The translations under genes were made by a program, and so were the position numbers. From Lachnospiraceae bacterium (GTDB lineage Bacteria > Bacillota > Clostridia > Lachnospirales > Lachnospiraceae): a stretch of DNA of 33,566 nt. This document shows, piece after piece, positions 8,710 through 14,976 of this stretch. Position 1 is the first letter of the stretch, and every line of letters starts with the position of its first letter. Under the pieces are notes generated by a model, which had not been told where the DNA came from, did no database searches, and saw nothing but the letters and a program-made list of their open reading frames with translations. Where the stretch lies: the NCBI GenBank assembly GCA_017551165.1, contig JAFZMO010000094.1, positions 1-33,566 of the forward strand, read 5' to 3'.

Positions 8710-9396
8710 TCAGCTCTCGTCCTTAATCACGTAGCCGACGCCGCGCACGGTCTGGATCATATGCACGCCGAAGCGCTCGTCGATCTTCGCGCGCAAATAC
8801 CGAATGTACACGTCGATGACATTCGTCTCTCCCACATAGTCGTATCCGCACACCTTCTGCAGCAGCGTATCGCGCCCCAGCACGATGTTGCGGTTGACGA
8901 GCAACACATTTAACAGATCAAATTCTCTCTTCGAAAGCTCCACCGGCACTCCGTCGTACGTCACTGAGTACGCCGCCGGGTCGAGCGTCAGATCATGCCA
9001 CACAAGCTTACCGTCATCCTCCTTCGGCTGCACCGTGCGCTTCTTCATCGCTACCCGGATGCGCGCCAGAAGTTCCTCTATGGCAAATGGCTTCGTCACG
9101 TAGTCGTCCGCACCGAGATCCAGCCCGGACACCTTGTCCATCACGGAGTCGCGCGCCGTCAACAGGATCACCGGCACCTCCGAGGTCTTGCGCAGGCGCC
9201 GAAGCACCTCGAGCCCGTTCAGCTCAGGCAGCATGATATCCAGGAGCACAATGTCGTACTCCCCGCTCTCCGCCATCGTCAGGCCGGTTCTCCCGTCTGC
9301 CGCCTTGCCGGTCTCATAGCCCTCATGCCGAAGCTCCAGCTCCACAAACCGTGCGATCTGTTCCTCGTCCTCCACGATCAATACTTTTGTTGCCAT
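8710..9396 (-). CDS. OmpR/PhoB-family response regulator
   Basis: 228 aa: a receiver domain (1-120) with the acidic pocket EDEE near residues 9-12, phosphorylation site Asp53 (VLLDIMLPELNG), Thr and Lys in LLTARD and VTKPF, then a winged-helix DNA-binding domain (130-228) ending in VRGVGYVIKDE. It is the cognate partner of the kinase that follows after 35 nt. GGAGGG lies very close to the ATG (3-nt spacing). It is preceded by a DUF4342 gene and an intergenic hairpin; I see no separate promoter in the 76-bp gap, so expression probably depends on read-through from that gene. Confidence 0.95.
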   Translation of the reverse strand: MATKVLIVEDEEQIARFVELELRHEGYETGKAADGRTGLTMAESGEYDIVLLDIMLPELNGLEVLRRLRKTSEVPVILLTARDSVMDKVSGLDLGADDYVTKPFAIEELLARIRVAMKKRTVQPKEDDGKLVWHDLTLDPAAYSVTYDGVPVELSKREFDLLNVLLVNRNIVLGRDTLLQKVCGYDYVGETNVIDVYIRYLRAKIDERFGVHMIQTVRGVGYVIKDES

Positions 9397-9420
9397 ATGC
9401 CCTCCGAAAAATGATTAATA

Positions 9421-9456
9421 CGCGGCAGTCTGTGCTCACCACCGTGGACTGCCGCG
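9421..9456 (-). terminator. Hairpin between the DUF4342 gene and the response regulator (partial terminator/attenuator)
   Basis: CGCGGCAGTC (9421-9430) and GACTGCCGCG (9447-9456) form a perfect 10-bp stem. On the minus strand the stem is followed by TATTAATCATTTTT, a loose T-rich tail, then immediately by the RBS of the response regulator. It could reduce read-through or stabilise the upstream mRNA. Confidence 0.6.
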
Positions 9457-9472
9457 CTGTTTGCTTTATTTC

Positions 9473-10117
9473 CTACCAGCAGCCGCCCTCGCCGCCGTTG
9501 CCGCCGCAGCCGCCTGCGCCGCAAGCGCCGTCCGCTCCGTTTGCACCGTCAGCGCCCTTTGCGCCGTCAGCACCGTTTGCGCCGTTTTCGTCGTCCTCAG
9601 CGAAGCTTCTCTTGATATCGCGTGCCACATTGCTGCAGCCGTTCGTGATCGCGTTGCCCGTGCAGTTCTCCTTGATGTTCGGGCCCGCAAAATGATAGTT
9701 GAAGTCGAAGAACAATCCGATCACAAGCAGTGCCACGATAACCGGCATGCAGGGAGTGAACAGTGCGATCACGAAGATGGTGATCGGTACGCGGAAGCTC
9801 GTCTCACCGTTCTTGCGAACCTCCAGGTAGTTGTTCATGCCCTTGCGGATCACACCGCCGAGCCAGCGGCCGAAGCGGCGTACCGCCTCGCCGAACGACT
9901 CGCTTGCGTGGCGATCGTTGGTTGCGCGGGTTGCATTTTCCGCGATCGGGGTCTCTGCGTAGAAGCCGCCTCTCGGAGATCTCACTCTTCCGAGCGCCTC
10001 CAGGTAGAGGGCCGCGTCAAGGATGTCGTCGCCGCATGCGCGGAGCGCGTCATCCGCTTCCTTCTCACTCACGTTCATCTTCAGACACAACTTCTGAATC
10101 TTCTCTGCTCTTTCCAT
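9473..10117 (-). CDS. DUF4342-like membrane protein with UBA-like domain and Gly/Ala-rich Cys-containing tail
   Basis: Start set at 10117, where AAGGTGAG lies just upstream; the longer frame has no such site. 214 aa. Residues 5-45 resemble the UBA/NAC-alpha-like fold of DUF4342 (VSEKEADDALRACGDDILDAALYLE). Residues about 104-140 match its second part, ETSFRVPITIFVIALF followed by a membrane segment. The C-terminal 36 residues are low complexity: GANGAD/GAKGAD repeats, then a Gly/Cys-rich end with three Cys. The family is of unknown function. It lies directly upstream of the response regulator and kinase genes and may be part of their signalling or target set. Domain assignment is by pattern recognition only. 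Confidence 0.7.
   Translation of the reverse strand: MERAEKIQKLCLKMNVSEKEADDALRACGDDILDAALYLEALGRVRSPRGGFYAETPIAENATRATNDRHASESFGEAVRRFGRWLGGVIRKGMNNYLEVRKNGETSFRVPITIFVIALFTPCMPVIVALLVIGLFFDFNYHFAGPNIKENCTGNAITNGCSNVARDIKRSFAEDDENGANGADGAKGADGANGADGACGAGGCGGNGGEGGCW
9519..9590. repeat. 18-bp tandem repeat inside the DUF4342 gene (about four copies)
   Basis: Units at 9519-9536, 9537-9554, 9555-9572 and 9573-9590 resemble CCGTTTGCRCCGTCAGCR on the plus strand and encode the Gly-Ala-Asx hexads of the C-terminal tail. Such arrays can change copy number by slippage. Confidence 0.75.
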
Positions 10118-10297
10118 ATTCTCACCTTTCTGCCTCTTCGGGCTCGCCGTCTTCTCCGGCGTCATCTTGATAGTTTATTTCGGACTCCCCCGCTTCCACA
10201 AGCGCGTTCCGTTTCTTTATGTGCCTATCATATCGCCCGAAGTTTAAATAAAAAGGGGAAAAAAATTAAAGTTGCATTAATAAATGTCTTCTTTTTC

Positions 10298-11341
10298 CTA
10301 ATTGATCCGGTTCAGATCGAGGTCGTAACACCGCACCGTCGGCGTCTCCCCGCGGTCTTCCGGGCCTTCCTCGCGCCGTACCGCAAGGTTATGCTTCCAC
10401 ACGCTCGTAACGCCGTCATCCCCGATCATCGAGACCGAATGCGTGATCGTCCAGATCTCCTTGCCCGTGCTGTTGGAAACTACTGCCTTATAAATACCCG
10501 TGTCGCGCACCCACGCGAGCAGTTCCGCCTCATGCTCCTCGAAACTGCCTTCCGTCAGCGTGATCTCGACGCGCAGTACATTTCTCCACGTATAGCTTAA
10601 GTAGTGACGGATCACCTGCTTGTGCAGATTCCGGCTCGACCAGTCCACCGCCTCCTCGAGGTCAACGTCCAAATCGGCAAACGTAACCTGCGGCACGCGC
10701 TCCTCGAGCATCGCCTTGTCAAGCTCCGCCGGCAGCACGCTCCGACGGAATCCGTTCTCGTCGCCTCTGGTCAGATACTCGATCGGAACACTGCCTCCGA
10801 CATGATACACCGTCGCCTCGCTTACCCCGACATCCATCAGGATCGGCATTCCCGCGGCGAGGCCTGTCGCCTCGTACGGGATCGAAAGATCGCGGCACAG
10901 CTCCGCAAGGAGTTCCTTCTCCCTGCTCTCCGTCAGCCTGCTCACGTACATCCGATCCTCGCCCCTTATTCCGTTGATGCCTCCCCTGACGAACACGTAG
11001 TTCACCCGGCGATCCCCGGATACGTATGTGCCTTCCAGCCCGTTCACCGGCTTGCTGCCTGTCAGTTTCACGCCGGGATAACTCTCGCCGTGCGCCACGT
11101 ATACCGGCACTTCCGCGGTCTCGATCGTCGCGCCGGGTTCATTTTCCGAGAGCCATTGTTCCACGAGAGGCTTGCAGTACTGCACATTCTGCTCCACCGC
11201 GCGCTCGTACGCTTCCTTGCCCGAGCTCGGCCTGTCCACGCACCCTGTAAGCATGACCATGGCACACGCCGTCGCAAGCACGACCGCCCGTCTCACGAGC
11301 CCGACTGCGCCCTTTGTCCTCTTTCTTCTCTCACTGTTCAT
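10298..11341 (-). CDS. Lipoprotein of unknown function
   Basis: 347 aa. A basic N-terminus (MNSERRKRTKGAVGLVRRAV) is followed by a hydrophobic stretch and lipobox LTGC with Cys34 as predicted lipidation site, so it should sit on the outer face of the membrane. I do not recognise a domain in the remaining sequence. It has a region rich in beta-type patterns (TIETAEVPVYVAHGESYPGV) and an acidic middle. A GGGGG-like site precedes the ATG. It lies 72 nt downstream of the VOC gene on the same strand, separated by a CCCGGC/GCCGGG hairpin (11373-11387) without a T-tract, so the two may share the promoter at 11898-11926. Confidence 0.75.
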   Translation of the reverse strand: MNSERRKRTKGAVGLVRRAVVLATACAMVMLTGCVDRPSSGKEAYERAVEQNVQYCKPLVEQWLSENEPGATIETAEVPVYVAHGESYPGVKLTGSKPVNGLEGTYVSGDRRVNYVFVRGGINGIRGEDRMYVSRLTESREKELLAELCRDLSIPYEATGLAAGMPILMDVGVSEATVYHVGGSVPIEYLTRGDENGFRRSVLPAELDKAMLEERVPQVTFADLDVDLEEAVDWSSRNLHKQVIRHYLSYTWRNVLRVEITLTEGSFEEHEAELLAWVRDTGIYKAVVSNSTGKEIWTITHSVSMIGDDGVTSVWKHNLAVRREEGPEDRGETPTVRCYDLDLNRIN

Positions 11342-11413
11342 GTTCTACCCCCAATTTCAATTCCACATTGCACCCGGCTTGGCCGGGCAACCCTTTCGCC
11401 CCAAACCTGCCTG

Positions 11414-11839
11414 TCAACCGAGACTGCGGATGAACTGCATCTGCGGGCTTCTCTCATCGAGCTGCATCAGCTCGATCTTGATGCCGTCCGGGTCGTGCGT
11501 CCAGCACTGCCAATTGAAGTCCGCACCCTGCTTCGGCGCGTCGTCCTGCGGCGCCCCCGTCTCCACGATCCTTCTCCACGCTTCGTGAATGTCGTCCACG
11601 GCCACGCAGAAGTGGAAGAAGCCGACATTTTCGTCACGGTAGGGATTGTCCTTCGTCGCACCGTAGAACAGCTCGATAAACTGCCCTCCGCCACCGTACA
11701 TGTACACGATCCAGGGCTCGCCGTTCTCCGGTCTGGGAATGTCAAACGCGCGCTTAAACCCGAGCGTCTCCTCATAAAATGCAATCGTCCTCTCCATGTC
11801 CTTCACATTGAACGCCGCATGTGCAATACCATTGCTCAT
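11414..11839 (-). CDS. VOC-family protein (glyoxalase I-like)
   Basis: 141 aa, two beta-alpha-beta-beta-beta modules of the vicinal-oxygen-chelate fold. The four metal-ligand positions of glyoxalase I appear kept: His7 (IAHAAF), Glu56 (QFIELFYG), His76 (FFHFCVAVDD) and Glu123 (KIELMQ). The DPDGIKIELMQ ending is typical. It could be a lactoylglutathione-lyase-like detoxifying enzyme or another VOC isomerase/dioxygenase; substrate is unknown. A strong GGAGGGGG site precedes the ATG. Its promoter (11898-11926) overlaps that of the divergent YgjP gene. Confidence 0.88.
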   Translation of the reverse strand: MSNGIAHAAFNVKDMERTIAFYEETLGFKRAFDIPRPENGEPWIVYMYGGGGQFIELFYGATKDNPYRDENVGFFHFCVAVDDIHEAWRRIVETGAPQDDAPKQGADFNWQCWTHDPDGIKIELMQLDERSPQMQFIRSLG

Positions 11840-11867
11840 AAACCCCCTCCTTCTTCCGAAAAGCGCC

Positions 11868-11896
11868 TGTTCATTTTCCGAAAAACGCTGTATAAT
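11868..11896 (+). promoter_or_regulatory. Promoter of the YgjP-type gene
   Basis: A perfect TATAAT at 11891-11896 with a weak -35 (TGTTCA, 11868-11873) at 17 bp. A copy of the CATTTTCCG motif (11872-11880) overlaps the -35/spacer. Only the -10 is strong. Confidence 0.5.
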
Positions 11897-11897
11897 C

Positions 11898-11926
11898 AGT
11901 ATAGTTTATTCGATACGCGGATGCAA
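11898..11926 (-). promoter_or_regulatory. Promoter of the VOC gene
   Basis: Minus strand TTGCAT (11921-11926), 17 bp, TATACT (11898-11903). Its -10 lies one base from the -10 of the opposing promoter (11891-11896), so polymerase probably cannot occupy both. Confidence 0.7.
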
Positions 11927-11972
11927 GTCCCTTGTGCGGGGACGCGTGTCCGGCGCATCCAAAGGAGTTTTC

Positions 11973-12725
11973 ATGTTCGGTATCCACCGCCCGGTCAAAA
12001 AAGAGTCCCTGAAGTACGGCGACCTGCCCTTCACGCTGCTCCGCAGCAGCCGCAAGACCGTTGCTCTGCAGATCAACTCCGTCGGCGAGCTCATCGTGCG
12101 CGCGCCGCACGGCACCTCCGTCGAGGAGATCGCGCGGATCCTGCAGTCCCGCCTTCCCTGGATCCTGGAGAAGCGCGCGGCGATCCGGAAGGTCAATGCG
12201 GACTGTGATCAGCCCGAGTCCCACTATTTCGACGGCGCGCTCTTCCCGCTTCACAACGGGAGCATCACGCTGCGCCTCGACGAGGACCCTTCTGCGCGCC
12301 TGTACACCGTCACGTACCAAAAGGGCGAGAACGGTCTGGAACTTCGCCTCCGCGGCAACTCCCTCACACCGGATGTCTGCAAGAAGCTTGTTGCCCGCTG
12401 GGGCCGCCGCTACGCCGGTGACTGGTTCAAGCCCCGCGTGGACGCCTGGGCCGCCCGCATCGGCGTGACGTACCAATCGCTGGTGATCAAGGACACGCGC
12501 ACCCGCTGGGGAAGCTGCAGCGCCCTCGGGAACATCAACCTCCATTGGAAGCTGATCATGCTGAACGACCGTCTCAGCGAGTACATCATCGTCCACGAGC
12601 TGTGCCACCGCATCGAGCTCAACCACAGCAAGCTCTTCTGGTCGCATGTGGAAAATGTTATCCCCGACTACAAGGAGCGCCGCAAAGAGCTTCGGGAGAT
12701 TGAACGGCAGATACTGAACTGGTGA
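11973..12725 (+). CDS. YgjP-like (DUF45/M48-type) zinc metallopeptidase
   Basis: The start at 11973 has AAAGGAG 7 nt upstream; the frame runs 59 codons further upstream through the promoter, so that extension is rejected. 250 aa. The C-terminal half carries the family signature WGSCSALGNINLHWKLIML and the zinc motif HELCH (208-212) with a third ligand His218 in HRIELNHSKLFW. YgjP proteins are conserved cytosolic WLM/SprT-like metallopeptidases that often accompany restriction or DNA-repair functions in other genomes; their substrate is not firmly known. Here the gene stands alone. A GC-rich hairpin follows 6 nt after the stop. Confidence 0.9.
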   Translation: MFGIHRPVKKESLKYGDLPFTLLRSSRKTVALQINSVGELIVRAPHGTSVEEIARILQSRLPWILEKRAAIRKVNADCDQPESHYFDGALFPLHNGSITLRLDEDPSARLYTVTYQKGENGLELRLRGNSLTPDVCKKLVARWGRRYAGDWFKPRVDAWAARIGVTYQSLVIKDTRTRWGSCSALGNINLHWKLIMLNDRLSEYIIVHELCHRIELNHSKLFWSHVENVIPDYKERRKELREIERQILNW

Positions 12726-12731
12726 ATTGAT

Positions 12732-12762
12732 CAGGGGCGCCACGACACGCGTGACGCCCCTG
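12732..12762 (+). terminator. Probable terminator hairpin after the YgjP gene
   Basis: CAGGGGCGCCACG (12732-12744) and CGTGACGCCCCTG (12750-12762) pair with one mismatch around ACACG. There is no clean T-tract, so termination may be partial. It marks the border to the less GC-rich region on the right. Confidence 0.55.
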
Positions 12763-12786
12763 TGATTCACTCTATCACTCTTCTGT

Positions 12787-14002
12787 CTAATCATTCACAT
12801 AAAGAATGCTACTCTCAACATCAACCGCCAAACTCGGTTTACTCGTAATGCCAAATGGTATAATCCTATATGGCATCGGACACGGCGGTCCACTACATGG
12901 CTGACTAATCCATGTGAAATTTGTTTGTTTACCGCAAACAACTCAAGTATCAGCGAACTTATAGTAATGCAATTGGCCAGAATGATAATTCTGTCCTGCA
13001 TACTGATTGCTGTATCCGTGATATCGATAGTAACTCACGCTCACTGTCTGGGTATTAGGATTATAGTAATATGAATTGGGTACATCGTCAATATCATGAA
13101 TATACACTCCGCTCTGTCCCCATTTCGAACACACTTGTTTGGTTCCTCCATTCAAGCTGTATACTACCCCTGAGTGAACCTTCAAGCCTTCTGAATTATA
13201 GTATACTACTATATCATCTATCTGAACCGAAGACGCGGAGATATTATTGCACGCAGAATCATTAAGAAACGGGGAAATGCCATCAATCCAATAAGGATTA
13301 ACGGCCGTATAACGGATACCATGCATAGGAATGACAATTATACTTGGTCGTTGCCGGATGGAGCGGATTTCGTGGATACCACAAAGCGTTTTGTAAACTC
13401 TTTTCAGCGGATGTCCACTCACGATCCGCGGTATATACTATAACGCTATTGTTACTTACCGTATTCACCGTCCCCGCAATGCTGTAACCAATACCATTGT
13501 TATAAAAAGCGGCTCTGTTGTGATTTCCGGATTCAAGCACTTTTTGTACTGCCGGTTGCTCTAAAATCGCTGCAAGACGAAAGCTTGCAAAGGCAATAAT
13601 CGAATCGCCCTCTGTATTAACTTCTGCAATTTTCGCTCGTAGAACCTCTGGAAAATCATCTCTCGAGACCAATTCTGCAAATGCAGGATGGATAGTGTAG
13701 TCCAAGATTCCCACATCGGGAGTAGATCGACAAAAAATGTCCTGACCTACAAAGTTGGACAAGAAGAAGAAATCCCAAAGAACCTCCGTGCTTCCATTTA
13801 TAACATCTTCCGGAACTTCATATACTCGTTTCGGTATCAGTGTATAATAATATCGATACGGTTCTATTTCCTCACCATCCATATCCTCATACGTTGACCG
13901 TTCCTCAGTTGAACAATCTGTCGCCTCATCCGCATAAACATTTTGGGCAAATGAACGACTTAGAAACACTACCATTAAAAGAAGAAAGATAGTTTTTTTC
14001 AT
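12787..14002 (-). pseudogene. Broken gene for a secreted papain-like (NlpC/CHAP-type) hydrolase-like protein
   Basis: The start at 14002 has AGGAGG 7 nt upstream and a signal peptide (MKKTIFLLLMVVFLSRSFAQ). The first frame ends at 13298 just after YNCHSYAWYPLYGR; the second (seen to 12943) continues with NPYWIDG and KVHSGVVYSLNGG. Removing one T in the GTTAA near 13300 joins them seamlessly, giving the Cys...His layout of papain-like amidase domains. The joined frame then meets TGA at 12943-12945 but stays coding-like in the same frame for 51 more codons to TAG at 12787, with CGKQTNFTWISQPCSGPPC. The TGA falls where a Cys would make a CxxC pair. Repaired length would be about 404 aa. Two lesions and the lower G+C suggest a decaying, perhaps acquired gene. 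Recoding or sequencing error is less likely. Confidence 0.72.
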
Positions 14003-14197
14003 ATTGCACCTCCTATTTGAAAAAGCCGTAGCATCTCCGCATAACTGCCATGCGGCCATGTGGTCAAATGCAGAACTATCGGATATGTATAATCCTGTAT
14101 AGCCTTCATGGAAAACATACACGCCATCTCGTCCTCCGAGAGAACTCTTTCTCTTTCACGGTACTGTAAGTTCTTTCATTGTACCATTCTAGCGATC

Positions 14198-14296
14198 CTA
14201 CTTCTTCCTTTCAAGGCCGCTCACCTCTACCGCCAGAAGGGTAAGCAGCACTGCAATCGTCGGAATCATCAACTTACGCCTAATGGTATTGGTCAT
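14198..14296 (-). CDS. Possible 32-aa hydrophobic peptide
   Basis: ATG at 14294-14296, stop TAG at 14198-14200. The sequence begins MTNTIRRKLMIPTIAVLLTL: a basic N-terminus, one hydrophobic core and a charged end. GAGG lies about 10 nt upstream. It could be a small membrane or exported peptide, or the leftover signal peptide of a lost gene; it sits about 200 nt upstream of the broken secreted-protein gene on the same strand. Only the reading frame, RBS and hydrophobic pattern support it. Confidence 0.35.
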   Translation of the reverse strand: MTNTIRRKLMIPTIAVLLTLLAVEVSGLERKK

Positions 14297-14341
14297 CGTA
14301 ATACACCTCGCCCTCAAAAAATGATAAACGCGCAAAAAGCG

Positions 14342-14383
14342 GACTATAGACAACCTTCTGTATATAGGCTATCATCTATAGTC
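14342..14383. repeat. Inverted repeat with two CTATAG palindromes (operator-like)
   Basis: GACTATAGA (14342-14350) and TCTATAGTC (14375-14383) are perfect inverted copies, and each contains the self-complementary CTATAG. A TTGACA hexamer on the minus strand (14390-14395) lies just upstream, but no good -10 follows at the right distance. It may be the control region of the small peptide/secreted-protein genes. Confidence 0.5.
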
Positions 14384-14466
14384 TCATATTGTCAACCCTC
14401 TTTTAAACGCTCCCGATCATTCATCTGTATCCACTCTCCGAAAATGTAAATCTTGTTTTTAACTGC

Positions 14467-14572
14467 AATAGGCAAGCCCCCGGCAACTGCCTCCGTGCAC
14501 CGGTTCGACCGGCGTCCCACAGACAGCCCCCGAGGGCTTAATTTGGCTTGCTATTCTGAGCCGAACGTTCGG
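14467..14572. other. Nested inverted repeats: possible structured RNA or element end
   Basis: AATAGGCAAGCC (14467-14478) pairs with GGCTTGCTATT (14545-14555) with one bulge. Inside lie AAGCCC / GGGCTT arms, a GCCCCCGAGGGC hairpin and a perfect CCGGT-TCG-ACCGG hairpin (14500-14512). A perfect 12-bp palindrome CCGAACGTTCGG (14561-14572) borders it. The block is much richer in G+C than its surroundings. No reading frame explains it, and I do not recognise a known RNA family. Neither side shows a terminator T-tract. Confidence 0.5.
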
Positions 14573-14616
14573 AAATGTCCCGTTTGTGCTCATTTTGGAT
14601 GATGCTAAGGGCATCT

Positions 14617-14960
14617 CTACCCACTAAAAGCGTTTTCTGTTATTTCCGTAGGCATAAGTTTCACAAATTAGACCTACTGATTGACGTTTGGGCCGGTTTC
14701 CGTGGGTACAGAATATCAGCGACTACCCACGGAATCAAGAAAAGAATTCATCCCGTAGGTACAAAAGACGGATAAAGCTACCTACTGTTTTTCGTTTTTA
14801 CATTTTCCGTAGGAACAGTCTGTGAACCTCTACCTACCGGTCTGCAAACTTGCGACTTCCGTGGGTAGAACAACGCAATTCCGGCATAGGAACCACCCAC
14901 CAAACCTAATAATCTGACAAACAGTAGGTGTTTCCGGGGGATTTGACAACTTCCGTCACT
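14617..14960. repeat. Array of about 13 short sites alternating in orientation every 26-28 bp
   Basis: Sites related to CTACCYAC(K)G or its complement, CCGTRGGTAG. Forward type: 14617-14625, 14673-14679, 14723-14734, 14778-14787, 14830-14840, 14893-14901. Reverse type: 14643-14652, 14697-14709, 14752-14762, 14803-14816, 14856-14869, 14922-14930, with a weak last one at 14951. Orientation alternates strictly. Centre-to-centre distances are 27, 28, 27, 26, 28, 26, 26, 26 and 27, then about 35, 29 and 29. The 13-20 nt between sites are unrelated. Adjacent reverse-forward pairs can form hairpins, the best being TTCCGTGGGTA/TACCCACGGAA (14698-14734). The array fills the gap between the purH stop and the structured element at 14467-14572. 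It contains no gene. Confidence 0.8.
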
Positions 14961-14976
14961 TACCTCGCGTCCGTAA

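Noticed and set aside
11373..11387. Terminator between the VOC and lipoprotein genes
   Set aside because: CCCGGC/GCCGGG hairpin is short and has no T-tract on either strand; treated as possible read-through structure only.
4813..11880. Octamer copies as CodY boxes
   Set aside because: Most copies lack the second arm, the motif has invariant non-symmetric bases (C at both ends), and the density is far too high for a regulator.
12795..13001. 68-aa ORF overlapping the pseudogene end
   Set aside because: It is in a different frame from the coding-like sequence of the broken gene and has no ribosome binding site.
14108..14449. 113-aa ORF on the plus strand
   Set aside because: No ribosome binding site, biased random-looking composition, and antisense to the small peptide ORF and operator-like repeat.
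14500..14512. T-arm of a tRNA or tmRNA
   Set aside because: CCGGTTCGACCGG looks like a T-arm, but no acceptor, D-arm or anticodon arm is at the right distances.
14617..14960. CRISPR array
   Set aside because: Conserved units are only about 10-12 bp, alternate in orientation and are separated by 13-20 nt; no cas gene is present.
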